Positions 34,247 through 43,891 are shown, numbered from the stretch's first letter. The stretch: DNA of 64,000 nucleotides from Bacteroidota bacterium (GCA_018268085.1 JAFDXE010000003.1:62001-126000); one strand, 5' to 3'. Notes: generated by a model not told the origin, from the letters alone. Program-made: numbers and translations.

Positions 34247-34693
34247 ATGCAGGTAATATTAATACAGGATGTAAATAACCTCGGCGGTGTAAACGAATTG
34301 GTAACGGTAAAAAACGGTTATGGCCGTAACTACCTCATCCCACGCAAGTTTGCTGTTGAGGCCAGCCCTTCCAACATTAAAATGATGGAAGAAAAGAAAA
34401 AACAACAGGCTAAGAAAGAAGCTAAGCTATTGGCTGAAATCAATAATGTTATTTCTGTTCTTAAAGATGGCATCCTGAAAATTGGTGCTAAAACCGGAAC
34501 AAGCGGTAAAATTTTCGGTAGTGTAACTTCTGTTCAGATTGCTCGTGCAATTAAAGAACAAAAAGGTTATGAAATCGACCGCCGTCGTATCAGCATCATC
34601 GACGATGTAAAAGAACTTGGAACTTTCAAAGCTAAAATCGATTTTGGTAACGGTAACGAAACCGAAGTAGAATTTGAAGTTGTAGCTGAATAA
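34247..34693 (+). CDS. rplI: 50S ribosomal protein L9
   Basis: The 148-residue product has the N-terminal L9 domain (MQVILIQDVNNLGGVNELVTVK, with NGYGRNYLIPRKFA), a long connecting helix and the C-terminal RNA-binding domain (GKIFGSVTSVQIARAI, DRRRISI). L9 binds domain V of 23S rRNA and affects frame maintenance. Last gene of the rpsF operon, followed by a strong terminator. Confidence 0.95.
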   Translation: MQVILIQDVNNLGGVNELVTVKNGYGRNYLIPRKFAVEASPSNIKMMEEKKKQQAKKEAKLLAEINNVISVLKDGILKIGAKTGTSGKIFGSVTSVQIARAIKEQKGYEIDRRRISIIDDVKELGTFKAKIDFGNGNETEVEFEVVAE

Positions 34694-34711
34694 TTAAAAA
34701 TGCATCTACAT

Positions 34712-34748
34712 AAAAAAAGAGGCTGTCGGTTGATAGCCTCTTTTTTAT
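34712..34748. terminator. Bidirectional terminator, rplI and DUF3857 gene
   Basis: AAAAAAAGAGGCT / AGCCTCTTTTTT stem between two convergent genes; both strands show a T-run. Confidence 0.85.
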
Positions 34749-34767
34749 TATTTATGCCTGGTTCAAT

Positions 34768-36921
34768 TTACTTGTTTTTCTCCAATAATAATTTTTGCTG
34801 GGTGAAATCATACACTGCATCTGTTAGCTCAAGCATTTTTGTCCAGTTGGCAACCGGCTGATAATTCTTATTCATGATCCGCTTCACTGAGAATTCTACC
34901 TTATCGCCGGAAATACTGGCGGAACCACTGAATTCCCCAACATCATTTTTCACCTGCTTATTAAAGTTCTCAATACCTTTTACGGTAAATCCGGGAGGAA
35001 TAGAAAGTGAATAGCTGTATTGTACTGTTCTTGCAAATTGCAGGTGAATATCCAACGTTCTTTTGCGTTCGTCTTCATCCAGTTTTGTAGCATCTCCAAT
35101 AAACCTTCCCGCTTCAATGATATAGTTATTTCCTGCTTTCTTAACCCAATTGTCCATCGTAAAAGTTGAAGCGTAATTAAAAGCATCAGCAGTGAGTCCT
35201 TCAATCTTATAAGCAATAAGTTCTTTTGGTTCCTGGTTAAACCATTCTTCAATTTCGGATTTAAATTCCTTTTGCTGATTTTCTATATTTTTTGAGTCTT
35301 CGTTTTTTGGAGAAATGGTTTCGCCGTTTTTCATTGTTGAACGCAATGCTTCCTTATAGGCTTCAATTGTTTCAAGATCGGCCATAGTACCTTCAATATA
35401 ATTCCCGGTAAGTTTTGTTTTACGATTCACTTGCAAGAGTTGCAGGTTTGACGGCTGTAATGATATTTCCATCTGCTCACTGATAACGTTATCTGCAGCA
35501 GTGCTTACCGGTAATTTGTATTGAACGTCTTTCCAACCCTGTTTGATGGAAAAGCCTTCCGCAGTTTCGCCTTCCAGCCAGAACGGAATTTTATTATTAA
35601 AAAAAACAGCCCTGCTGAAAACAATCCAAATGTCTTTCTCGCCTTTGATATGCAAAATAGGCTCGAGTGGATTGCCTCCGATGAGTATATTGTTTTTACT
35701 AGGACCATAGCGAGGCGTAACAAACAAAAATTCATGCGGAAGATCGCTGCGGTCGAGTGCTATACTGAAATTAAAAACCGACATGCCATCAATGTTATTT
35801 TGTAATTCGCTGATGTTATCTGCAGAAACCGCAGCCTGCAACAACATCATGTTGTACAATACTTTTACCAACGAATCTTCTCCTGTTCTTCTTAATTCTT
35901 TCTTACCGCCAAAAAATGATTTCGCTCTTTCCCAATATACAGGAGCCGGTCCCACCAGGTATGAGTTAAAAGCCCGTACATACTGGGTTTTCAATTTTGA
36001 AAAAAAGGTTTCCCAACCTTCCGCCTCATGCACTTCACCCCGATCAAAATCTGATGCCTTGTCTTCCCCTTTGCCGGATAGTACTTTGTATTCAATGCTT
36101 ACGTAGGGTAATTGCCGCATAGGGATAACCCATTTTGAATCTGTAGCTTTCGTTAAGTTTTTAAGTTCGAGATCTACCACCGGCCCGTTATCATTTTTAG
36201 AAATTTTCGGTTTGGGCGCACCGTTGGCACTCACATAAATTGCACCGGCCCGTTCATCGAGTTCCATGTGTAATTTGAAAGTAAGCACCGGATAATCTGT
36301 ATTGAGAAAATAAGTGTATGGTCCCTGGATGTCGTTGCCCATTTCAGTAACCACTTCTTCTCTAACATAATAGTCGAGAATGTCTCCTACCTGCAAACCA
36401 CTGATAGCCAGTTTTCCTTTTTTCTTTTTGTCTTCATTAACCGTTAACACTTCTTCATCCCCATTAACGATCATTTCTTCCCCATTGGGTTTAATCACTT
36501 TTGCCCCTACAAATGTGTATTGCTGGTTGTACATTTTCGGCCCCCACCCTAACCTGGTATTTCTTACCAGTTGCTTTTCATATTCTATATAAGAAAATTC
36601 ATTTAGAGCTGCCTTATCATTTATTTTAACCCGTAAATGCACCGAGTTATCATAAGTGAGTTTATCAGATACCTGTCCGCCCCAGAATGAACGTTTCTTT
36701 TTAGCGGTATTAACCATACTTACCGTTTTGGCTATAATTACTGCACTTTCGTTTTTATATTCATCAGATACCTGTGTTATGGCAAATTCAGGCGACTTTG
36801 TTCCCCAAATTTCGGCAGCTATCTCCTTGGAATGTTCCCGGTAATCTTTGTCGTTTTTTACCTGGGCATGCAGCAACAGAACTCCACAGCAATACAATGA
36901 AATAAAGAAGATTTTTTTCAT
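34768..36921 (-). CDS. DUF3857-type transglutaminase-like secreted protein
   Basis: Starting at ATG 36921 (MKKIFFISLYCC) the product has 717 residues and a signal peptide ending near LLLHAQ. The N-terminal half is DUF3857-like (e.g. VHLRVKINDKAALNEFSYIEYEKQL is a stretch of its beta-sandwich). The middle shows a degenerate transglutaminase-like region (LYNMMLLQAAVSADN, DLPHEFLFVTPRYG). No Cys-His-Asp triad could be located, so it may be catalytically inactive. Such proteins are envelope components of unknown role. The gene converges with rplI and is not in an operon. Confidence 0.82.
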   Translation of the reverse strand: MKKIFFISLYCCGVLLLHAQVKNDKDYREHSKEIAAEIWGTKSPEFAITQVSDEYKNESAVIIAKTVSMVNTAKKKRSFWGGQVSDKLTYDNSVHLRVKINDKAALNEFSYIEYEKQLVRNTRLGWGPKMYNQQYTFVGAKVIKPNGEEMIVNGDEEVLTVNEDKKKKGKLAISGLQVGDILDYYVREEVVTEMGNDIQGPYTYFLNTDYPVLTFKLHMELDERAGAIYVSANGAPKPKISKNDNGPVVDLELKNLTKATDSKWVIPMRQLPYVSIEYKVLSGKGEDKASDFDRGEVHEAEGWETFFSKLKTQYVRAFNSYLVGPAPVYWERAKSFFGGKKELRRTGEDSLVKVLYNMMLLQAAVSADNISELQNNIDGMSVFNFSIALDRSDLPHEFLFVTPRYGPSKNNILIGGNPLEPILHIKGEKDIWIVFSRAVFFNNKIPFWLEGETAEGFSIKQGWKDVQYKLPVSTAADNVISEQMEISLQPSNLQLLQVNRKTKLTGNYIEGTMADLETIEAYKEALRSTMKNGETISPKNEDSKNIENQQKEFKSEIEEWFNQEPKELIAYKIEGLTADAFNYASTFTMDNWVKKAGNNYIIEAGRFIGDATKLDEDERKRTLDIHLQFARTVQYSYSLSIPPGFTVKGIENFNKQVKNDVGEFSGSASISGDKVEFSVKRIMNKNYQPVANWTKMLELTDAVYDFTQQKLLLEKNK

Positions 36922-37377
36922 GAAAATCAATATTATGTTCCAAAAGTTGAATTGAAAGACCTAAAACTGTTGTGGGTACGAACTAAATTTAAACCTGTTA
37001 CCGGATTTGCCAGTGAATAAATAAGCCGAAGCAGCAGTTTGGAGAGGCAAGATATTAAATATTCGGGGGCCAATGGCCGGTTTTGGTTCAGTTTAGACAA
37101 AGAATTCCGGGCTTTCCTCTGCCGCCCGTGATTGTTATGATACCTGAAGCCCGATGGGGCAACAATTACAGGAATTTTCACCGGGAAGATAATTGATGAT
37201 TATTTTTCATAAAAACTACGTCTTTTAATTAGAATTTCCTATCTTTAACAGGTACTTAATGGTTTTAGTTTTTTTGCTATTGGCTGAAGTAGCTTTTTTT
37301 CGAAGTCCGACTCAGTTTATTGTAACTACTAAATCATTTTTCTTAATCAATTATTTTTTTTTAAAACAGTTTTTACA
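36922..37377. other. Divergent regulatory region and long leader of the RRM gene
   Basis: 456 bp without a convincing gene. The right part holds a near-consensus promoter box (TATCTTTA, 37240-37247) and a leader of about 126 nt. In the leader, a weak hairpin GCTAT/GTAGC (37276-37293) is followed by seven Ts. The left part shows only a GGCC-AAT-GGCC mini-hairpin near 37069. A minus-strand open frame here has no family resemblance and was rejected. Confidence 0.55.
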
Positions 37378-37791
37378 ATGAACATCTATGTAGGTAATCT
37401 TAGCTGGTCGATGACTGACGAAGATTTGAGCAACCTTTTCACGCAGTATGGTACAGTTACCAGCGGAAAAATTCTTAAGGACAAAATGAATGGCCGCAGC
37501 AAAGGCTTTGGATTTGTTGAAATGGAAGACGAAGAAGCGGCACGTACAGCAATTGCAAACCTTAACGAAACTGAAGTTATGGGACGCAAGCTGATCGTTA
37601 ACGAATCACAACCTCGCCAGGAAGGTGAAGGTGGTGGTTACAAAAAACGCAGCGGTGGCGGTGGTTACGGCGGCGGACGTAGCGGTGGTGGAAGCCGTGG
37701 CGGATATGGTGGTGGTGGAAACCGCGGCGGTGGCGGCGGTTACGGTGGTGGAAATCGCGGCGGTGGCGGCGGTTACAACAGGGATTATTAA
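37378..37791 (+). CDS. RRM-domain RNA-binding protein with glycine-rich tail
   Basis: The 137-residue product has one RNA-recognition motif (about 1-80) with RNP2 IYVGNL at 3-8 and RNP1 KGFGFVEM in the third strand. A Gly/Arg/Tyr-rich tail with GGYGGG and NRGGGGGY repeats follows. The plan is like eukaryotic and cyanobacterial glycine-rich RNA-binding proteins. It probably binds single-stranded RNA and may act as an RNA chaperone, for example in cold. The repeat-rich tail resembles phase-separating sequences. A long U-rich leader precedes it and a strong terminator follows. Confidence 0.93.
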   Translation: MNIYVGNLSWSMTDEDLSNLFTQYGTVTSGKILKDKMNGRSKGFGFVEMEDEEAARTAIANLNETEVMGRKLIVNESQPRQEGEGGGYKKRSGGGGYGGGRSGGGSRGGYGGGGNRGGGGGYGGGNRGGGGGYNRDY

Positions 37792-37805
37792 TATCATTGC
37801 CTAAT

Positions 37806-37846
37806 AAAAAAAAAGTCCTTCACTGAAAAGTGGAGGATTTTTTTTG
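37806..37846. terminator. Bidirectional terminator, RRM gene and GH3 gene
   Basis: AGTCCTTCACT-GAAA-AGTGGAGGATT stem flanked by an A-run and a T-run, between two convergent genes. Confidence 0.85.
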
Positions 37847-37867
37847 GTTAAACCCGAATGAAAAAGT

Positions 37868-40030
37868 TTAATCGATATTTATTTTAACAGGTACATCCAA
37901 CCGTATATCCTGCGAACTGGCTCCAATCATAATATCATATTGACCTTTATATAATTCCCAACGATGCGCTTCATCGTTCCATTTCTGCAATTCACTTAAT
38001 GGAATTCCGAATCGAATGGTTTGTGCTTCTCCTCTCTTTATAAAAATTCTTTCAAAAGATTTTAGTTCCTTAACCGGCATTCGTTCAATGTTCGGATAAC
38101 CTATATAAACCTGCACCACTTCATCTGCATCCATATTACCTGTGTTGTTTATGATCACTGAAAAAAATAAGCTGTCTTTCTCAGCATTGATGATGTATGG
38201 TTTTTGCACCCATTGATATAAAAACCGGGTATAACTCAATCCATATCCAAATGGATATTTTACTTTTCCATTGAAATAACGGTAAGTCCTACCCGCCATA
38301 CTATAATTATCATAAGCAGGCAAATCGCTAAGTGAATGATAAAAGGTTACCGGCAGTCTTCCCGAAGGAGAAATATTACCAAACAATATATCTGCCAATG
38401 CAGTTCCACCCTGTTCGCCGGCATACCACGCAAAAAGAATAGCATCTGCATACGGTTCAATCTGATCAATATTAACAGCACCGCCGCCTGTAATAACAAC
38501 AATCACCGGTTTACCATTTTTTTTCAGCAACTGTAGTAACTTAATATGTGCAGCCGGTATATTCAAACTTATTTTATCACCATTGTTAGGTGCCAGGAAC
38601 GCATCTCCGTCTTCACCTTCAAGCGCAGGTGTAAGTCCGATTACAACAACCGTAACGTCACTTTCACCAGCCATCCATACGCCGCCAATATGATTTGTAT
38701 CGGAATAATCAACTGCCTGCTCATATTGAACAGCAATAGCTGGTCCTGCCGCCTCGCTAATTCCTTCTGCATACGTTATCATTGCCGGAGAGATACCATG
38801 ATAATTTGCAAGCAAGGCATCCAGGGAAGCTGCGTTTGGCCCCAAGACTGCTAAGGAGTGAATTTTATTTTTATCCAGGGGCAACACTGCATTGTCATTT
38901 TTCATTAAAACGATGGATTGCTGCGCCGCCTTCTTTGCTATATCAATAGCTTTTTGAGTATGAATACTTTCTTCGCCAATACTACTATATGGATTCCGGT
39001 TTTTGTTGTTATACAATCCAAGATGAAAAGAAGTTCGTAACAAAGGGATCAAAGCGGAATCAATATCTTCTGTTGTAAGCATTTTCTGCTTATAGGCATT
39101 CACAATATCATCCTGCAACAAATTGGAGCAATCGAGGTTGATGCCCGCTTTTACTGCTGCGGCTGCTACTTCAACACTATTGTTCATAACCTTATGCCGT
39201 TTCCAGATATCTTCCAGTGCCCAGCAATCCGTAACAATGTGTCCTTTGAATTTCCATTCTTCCCGGAGTATTTTTTTGAGCAGCGTGTTATTGGTACAGC
39301 AGGGCTCGTTATTTATACGATTATAAGCACACATTACCGATTCCACTCCTGCATCCACAAGTTTTTTAAAAGCATACAAATAAGTTTCCCTCAAATCTTT
39401 TTCATCAACTACGGCATTAAAACTATGCCTTTGCCCTTCAGGCCCGCTATGAACAGCAAAATGTTTTGCACAGGCTGCAGTTTTCAGGTAGGCGTTATCG
39501 TTACCCTGCATTCCCTTTACAAAAGCGGTTCCTATAGCTGCAGTGAGGTATGGATCCTCTCCATAGGTCTCCTGCCCCCTTCCCCACCTGGGGTCACGAA
39601 GAATATTTATGTTTGGCGACCAGAATGTTAATCCCATATATTGCTGGTTATAACCGTTAGCAGCCTGCAGGTTAAATTTTGCCCGTGCTTCTGTAGAAAT
39701 AATATCTGCCACTTCTCTTACCAGCTTATCGTTAAATGTTGCGGCCAATGCAATTGCCTGCGGAAATACAGTGGCTTTGCCTGCCCTTGCCACTCCATGC
39801 AATCCTTCATTCCACCAGTTGTATGCAGCAATTCCCAACCTGGGAACTGCCTTGCTCCTGAATCCCAGTAAAGAAATTTTTTCTGTTGTTGTAAGCCGGG
39901 TTAACAGGTCATTTATTCTTTGGTCGATAGAAAAATCACTGTTTCTGAATACCGGAATGGTATCCTGAGCTTCTCCATGAATGCACCAGAAGCAGGTTAC
40001 AATTAAAATCAGCATTGACTTTTTCAACAT
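37868..40030 (-). CDS. Glycoside hydrolase family 3 (beta-glucosidase/beta-xylosidase)
   Basis: The start at ATG 40030 gives 720 residues with a signal peptide (MLKKSMLILIVTCFWC onward to about 22). The TIM-barrel domain shows DPRWGRGQETYGEDP (145-159), KHF (189-191) and the nucleophile Asp268 in FKGHIVTDCW. The second alpha/beta domain and a C-terminal fibronectin-III-like domain (PVTFYHSLSDLPAYDNYSM onward) are present. The ending is close to beta-xylosidases and plant-type GH3 enzymes. It should release terminal beta-linked sugars in the periplasm. It is the last of four minus-strand genes with psuK, psuG and a fucosidase. Confidence 0.92.
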   Translation of the reverse strand: MLKKSMLILIVTCFWCIHGEAQDTIPVFRNSDFSIDQRINDLLTRLTTTEKISLLGFRSKAVPRLGIAAYNWWNEGLHGVARAGKATVFPQAIALAATFNDKLVREVADIISTEARAKFNLQAANGYNQQYMGLTFWSPNINILRDPRWGRGQETYGEDPYLTAAIGTAFVKGMQGNDNAYLKTAACAKHFAVHSGPEGQRHSFNAVVDEKDLRETYLYAFKKLVDAGVESVMCAYNRINNEPCCTNNTLLKKILREEWKFKGHIVTDCWALEDIWKRHKVMNNSVEVAAAAVKAGINLDCSNLLQDDIVNAYKQKMLTTEDIDSALIPLLRTSFHLGLYNNKNRNPYSSIGEESIHTQKAIDIAKKAAQQSIVLMKNDNAVLPLDKNKIHSLAVLGPNAASLDALLANYHGISPAMITYAEGISEAAGPAIAVQYEQAVDYSDTNHIGGVWMAGESDVTVVVIGLTPALEGEDGDAFLAPNNGDKISLNIPAAHIKLLQLLKKNGKPVIVVITGGGAVNIDQIEPYADAILFAWYAGEQGGTALADILFGNISPSGRLPVTFYHSLSDLPAYDNYSMAGRTYRYFNGKVKYPFGYGLSYTRFLYQWVQKPYIINAEKDSLFFSVIINNTGNMDADEVVQVYIGYPNIERMPVKELKSFERIFIKRGEAQTIRFGIPLSELQKWNDEAHRWELYKGQYDIMIGASSQDIRLDVPVKINID

Positions 40031-40070
40031 AGCAGATGATCTGTGTATATACAATTATACGAATAGCAGT

Positions 40071-41489
40071 TTAATTGGTTGCCGTAAATTCAAAGGCAAC
40101 CGCAGGTAAGTTTCCGGGAAGAGCGGCCCCGATAAAAACAATTGTTTCGTTGCCTTCCTGTTTCCACCGGACATATTCACCTGTTTGCAAACATTTCATT
40201 TTAGTTCCTTTTGCAGGCGGATTGTTTTTCCAACTGATGGTATCAGCTAACAATTCATGCTCGCCTATACAGCGAATTGCATATAATTGTTTACCGTTCT
40301 TCGATTGTGTAAACCAGGTATTACCATCATTATAATTTTTGGTGATGGTTGTATTGTAAATAGCTTCACCATTCTTATTCAACCACTGGCCTACCTGTTT
40401 CATCCGGGAAACAGCTTCGTTTGTTAGTGTTCCATCTGGTTTAGGTCCCACGCCTAATAAAAGGTTACCTCCTTTGGCTGTTACCTCAATCAATCTGTGA
40501 ATTACCTTACCAGCAGTTTTGTAAGTATCGTTGGGAACGTAGCCCCAGTTGTTTGCCAGTGTCATACAACTTTCCCATGGATAGTTTAGTTGTTCTTTCG
40601 GAATGCTTTGTTCCGGTGTTTGGTAATTTTCATACGGCCCGTGAACTGTTCTGTCTACAATGAGCAAACCGGGTTGTGCCTGCCTGGCCATGGTAGCGAT
40701 GGCAGGTACATCAATATCCTGGCTCCATTCGGGAATACGCATGCCCCAGGCTTTTACTTCATTGGTAACGGTTTCGGTTGGCCGCACCCAGCCCCCATCG
40801 AGCCAAAGGATATCAATCGATCCATAGTTGTGCATTAATTCTTCTACCTGCCGATAGGTAAATGATTTGAATGCATTCCATCTCCAGGGAAATTTGCGTA
40901 TGTCGTAATTATTATTCCGATCGGCAGTTGCATATCTTGGCCACCAGTAATTTTCGGAGTGCCAGTCGGGTTTCGAAAAATAGGCGCCGATCATAAATCC
41001 CTTTTTACGAAATGCTTCAAATACATATTTTGCAATATCGCCCTTCGAATTGTTTTTGAATGGACCATTGGTAATCTTAAAGTCCGTTTGCTTTGTATCA
41101 AACATATTAAACCCGTCGTGATGTTTGGTTGTAAATATCACATACCGCATTCCTGCCTGATTCGCTGCTTCAGCCCATTGATCGGGGTCAAAATGAATTG
41201 GATTAAATTCCTTTTCCAAACCCCAATACCATTTTTTATACTCTTCATAAGCGATGGAACTGTCTCTGTCGATCCAATCTTCTGAACAAAGGTTCCAGGA
41301 TTCCACAACACCAGCCTGTGCGTACAAACCAAAATGAATGATCAAACCGAATTTCTGATCCCGCCAGGTATCCAGTTTATTTTTAACAGCAGTATCTTCA
41401 GGCCATTGATAGGTATCCTGGGCAATGCAAGATGTAATGCAGGCATAAACGGTAGTTACCACCAACAGGAATAATCTTATGCTTTTCAT
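40071..41489 (-). CDS. Glycoside hydrolase family 29 alpha-L-fucosidase
   Basis: The 472-residue product has a signal peptide (about 23 residues, ending CIAQD). The GH29 barrel includes KFGLIIHFGLYAQAG, YVIFTTKHHDGFNMF, and the nucleophile Asp231 in SIDILWLDGGW. No separate carbohydrate-binding module was recognised beyond a small C-terminal beta domain. It probably cleaves terminal alpha-L-fucose outside the cytoplasm. It lies 22 nt downstream of psuG and 40 nt upstream of the GH3 gene, so one transcript is likely. Confidence 0.92.
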   Translation of the reverse strand: MKSIRLFLLVVTTVYACITSCIAQDTYQWPEDTAVKNKLDTWRDQKFGLIIHFGLYAQAGVVESWNLCSEDWIDRDSSIAYEEYKKWYWGLEKEFNPIHFDPDQWAEAANQAGMRYVIFTTKHHDGFNMFDTKQTDFKITNGPFKNNSKGDIAKYVFEAFRKKGFMIGAYFSKPDWHSENYWWPRYATADRNNNYDIRKFPWRWNAFKSFTYRQVEELMHNYGSIDILWLDGGWVRPTETVTNEVKAWGMRIPEWSQDIDVPAIATMARQAQPGLLIVDRTVHGPYENYQTPEQSIPKEQLNYPWESCMTLANNWGYVPNDTYKTAGKVIHRLIEVTAKGGNLLLGVGPKPDGTLTNEAVSRMKQVGQWLNKNGEAIYNTTITKNYNDGNTWFTQSKNGKQLYAIRCIGEHELLADTISWKNNPPAKGTKMKCLQTGEYVRWKQEGNETIVFIGAALPGNLPAVAFEFTATN

Positions 41490-41511
41490 GAACAGTTTAA
41501 ATGATGTTTAT

Positions 41512-42432
41512 TCAAAGAGAATCAGACGAAAGACTTACAGCAATCTTAGCTGCCAGTTTTGCATTGTTCAATACCAGTGCAATATTCGCTTCCAGGCTTT
41601 CCCCTTTTGTATGATCTGCAATATGTTTTAGGAGGAAAGGTGTAATCTCTTTTCCACAAATATGCATTTTCTCCGCATCGGCTAATGCCTGTTGAATGTA
41701 TTGTTCAATTGTTTCCGCTGAAACTTCGTAACCGGCAGGAACCGGGTTGGCAACCAGTACCGAACCTTTTAATCCCATACTCCATTTAATATTCAGCATT
41801 GCTGCTATTTCCGCTGCACTGTCTAACTGTAATGGTGAATCGAAACTGCTTTTACCGGAGTAGAAACTCGGGAATTCCTTTTGTCCGAATGCAACAACCG
41901 GAATTCCTTTTGTTTCGAGATATTCAAGGGTTAAGCCAATATCAAGAATGGATTTTACACCTGCAGAAACAATGGCAACATCTGTTTGCGCCATTTCTGT
42001 GAGATCAGCCGAAATATCCATAGATGCTGTTGCGCCCCTATGAACGCCACCAATTCCTCCGGTAGCAAATATTTTTATTCCGGCCATAGATGCAATACGC
42101 ATGGTTGCAGCAACCGTTGTGGCTCCGGGAATTTTTTTACTCATCACATAAGGCATATCCCTGATGCTCACTTTCCACACATTTTTTTCCTTACCAAAAA
42201 AATCAAGTTCATTTTTATCCAGGCCAACAAGGCATTTCCCGTCTTTTATTGCAATGGTTGCAGGGATAGCGCCTTCCTTCCTTACGGCATCTCCCACACG
42301 TAAGGCGGTTTCCACGTTTTTCGGCCATGGCATACCGTGAGAGATGATTGTAGATTCCAGTGCAACAACAGGTTTACCTTCGCTGATAGCCTCTCTCACT
42401 TCAGTTTGTACTTTCAAAAAGTTAATATTCAT
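41512..42432 (-). CDS. psuG: Pseudouridine-5'-phosphate glycosidase
   Basis: The 306-residue product breaks the C-C bond of pseudouridine 5'-phosphate to give uracil and ribose 5-phosphate. The family signatures are easily seen: ALESTIISHGMPWPKN near the N-terminus, KIFATGGIGGVHRGA, and GIPVVAFGQKEFPSFYS with NPVPAGYEV. Length equals E. coli PsuG. Its start overlaps the kinase gene psuK by 11 nt, matching the function pair: PsuK makes the phosphate that PsuG cleaves, in the cytoplasm. Confidence 0.95.
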   Translation of the reverse strand: MNINFLKVQTEVREAISEGKPVVALESTIISHGMPWPKNVETALRVGDAVRKEGAIPATIAIKDGKCLVGLDKNELDFFGKEKNVWKVSIRDMPYVMSKKIPGATTVAATMRIASMAGIKIFATGGIGGVHRGATASMDISADLTEMAQTDVAIVSAGVKSILDIGLTLEYLETKGIPVVAFGQKEFPSFYSGKSSFDSPLQLDSAAEIAAMLNIKWSMGLKGSVLVANPVPAGYEVSAETIEQYIQQALADAEKMHICGKEITPFLLKHIADHTKGESLEANIALVLNNAKLAAKIAVSLSSDSL

Positions 42433-43351
42433 CCGGGAAATAGTTTTTTACAGATTTATATAATTGATCTTTCGACATATTCGCATCAACAGCACCTTCC
42501 ACCTGTATCACAGCGGCAGCCATTGCATGAGCCGCTTTGAGGCAGTAAGCATCAGTATAACCTTCAAAATATGCAGCCAGCCAGGCGGCCAATGCTGCGT
42601 CACCTGCACCGGTAATGTCTTTAACAGGAACGGGAACTGCCGGTAAGGAATAAACGCCGTTTTGTGAAATAATTTCCGAACCTTTTCCGCCCCTGCGTAA
42701 CCATATTTTTTTTATGCCTTTTAACAGCAATCGTTCAATTACTTCGGCTTCCGTGAGTGAATCTTCAAAAAGAGATACCAACTCCTCTTCATTCGGCGTA
42801 ATCATATATACAGCATCCAGTGCAATATGTTGAAGTTTTTTTGCTTTAAGTACCGACACCGGTTCAATAAATAATAGTTTGTCATTATGCCGGCAAAAAT
42901 CATTCAGCCATTCCAGCACTTCTGCAGAAAGATTTGTGTCTGCAACAATCATCGTTGCGTCAGATAATAAATTTTCTCTTTGTTGAAGCAGGGAAATCGT
43001 CATGCAGGATTCAGCCGGGTTCACACAGGCAGCAGTAAATAAAGTTCCATCGGGATTTAGTATTGCTACGTATTTTCCTGTAGCAGTTGCAGTAGTAAAG
43101 GATGTACCTAAATCTATACCTGCCTTGCGGCAATCTTCCCGGAGCCATTGCCCGTCTGCATCATCAGCAGTAATAGTGATAAATGATGCCGGAATATTCA
43201 ACAATGCCAGGTGCTGAACAATATTTCTCATCACGCCGCCGGCTGATCTTTTTACAGTTGCCGGATTAGACGTAGCAGGAACTGTTTGCTCCATACAATA
43301 GAACAACTCATCTACCAGCATGGCTCCTATACAAACAATTTTGTGTTTCAC
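42422..43351 (-). CDS. psuK: Pseudouridine kinase (PfkB family)
   Basis: A 309-residue sugar kinase of the PfkB family with the glycine-rich AGGVMRNIVQHLALL segment near the N-terminus and the ATP/anion-hole motif DITGAGDAALAAWLA near the C-terminus. Its identity as pseudouridine kinase comes mainly from overlap with psuG and from segments such as VIVADTNLSAEVLEWL, shared with E. coli PsuK. It would phosphorylate pseudouridine at O5'. The start codon is GTG (MKHKIVCIGAML), the only choice that keeps the first beta-strand. First gene of the four-gene unit. Confidence 0.87.
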   Translation of the reverse strand: MKHKIVCIGAMLVDELFYCMEQTVPATSNPATVKRSAGGVMRNIVQHLALLNIPASFITITADDADGQWLREDCRKAGIDLGTSFTTATATGKYVAILNPDGTLFTAACVNPAESCMTISLLQQRENLLSDATMIVADTNLSAEVLEWLNDFCRHNDKLLFIEPVSVLKAKKLQHIALDAVYMITPNEEELVSLFEDSLTEAEVIERLLLKGIKKIWLRRGGKGSEIISQNGVYSLPAVPVPVKDITGAGDAALAAWLAAYFEGYTDAYCLKAAHAMAAAVIQVEGAVDANMSKDQLYKSVKNYFPDEY

Positions 43352-43446
43352 AAATGAAGTTTACAATTATGAATAATTAAATATAATTAACTGTATTCAA
43401 TCGGGCACCAGTATTGTGCAATTAGTGCCATAAATCCTCCATCAAA

Positions 43447-43502
43447 AAAAAACCCTCCCGGAAAACCAGGAGGGAAAACCATGACTACCTTTTAGGTAGT
43501 CG
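43447..43502 (-). terminator. Double-hairpin terminator after the 109-aa gene
   Basis: Two hairpins side by side: GACTACC/GGTAGTC (43483-43501) and CCCTCC/GGAGGG (43453-43474). On the minus strand the second is followed by eight or nine Ts. Confidence 0.8.
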
Positions 43503-43524
43503 CCAAAAACAACCGTTTTTACAA

Positions 43525-43854
43525 TCAGGTTAATACTAGATCCATTGTAACTAGCAGGTCGGATACACGAAAAATAAACAGGTCGTTGTAGTGGTAAAAA
43601 TGCCATTCCTGTTTTTCCCGTTTATTGCCTGTGTCTTTTATCAGTATTTCCATCTCGTTGATGATGGAAGTATTTACAGGGTCAGGAGGAAAATGTGGAA
43701 AATCTTCTATCAGCGTATTCCTGAACTGATCAAGTTCCTGGTACATTTTCTTAAGTGTTACCAGCGATCCGGTATTTCTGAAAACCATTGTATGGTAATT
43801 GCTTTCGTATTGATGTAATGCTGTTTTTATTTTATCAATTGTTGATAATTCCAT
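43525..43854 (-). CDS. Small soluble protein of unknown function
   Basis: A 109-residue protein starting MELSTIDKIKTALHQYESNY; it has no signal peptide or membrane helix. Predicted mostly helical up to about residue 75, then a strand-rich end (EWHFYHYNDLFIFRVSDLL). No family recognised. It lies downstream of a K+/H+ antiporter gene (37-nt gap, same strand) and upstream of a double-hairpin terminator, so it is probably the last gene of that transcript and might modulate the antiporter. Confidence 0.72.
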   Translation of the reverse strand: MELSTIDKIKTALHQYESNYHTMVFRNTGSLVTLKKMYQELDQFRNTLIEDFPHFPPDPVNTSIINEMEILIKDTGNKREKQEWHFYHYNDLFIFRVSDLLVTMDLVLT

Positions 43855-43891
43855 ATCCGGGATTTAAGTTGAAAAAAGACAGGGAGATTGT

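Noticed and set aside
36933-37181. Minus-strand 82-codon open frame upstream of the DUF3857 gene
   Set aside because: No signal peptide, family resemblance or promoter; probably intergenic.
37606-37797. Minus-strand Ala/Thr/Val-rich open frame
   Set aside because: Antisense to the glycine-rich tail of the RRM gene; it simply mirrors the GGY repeats.
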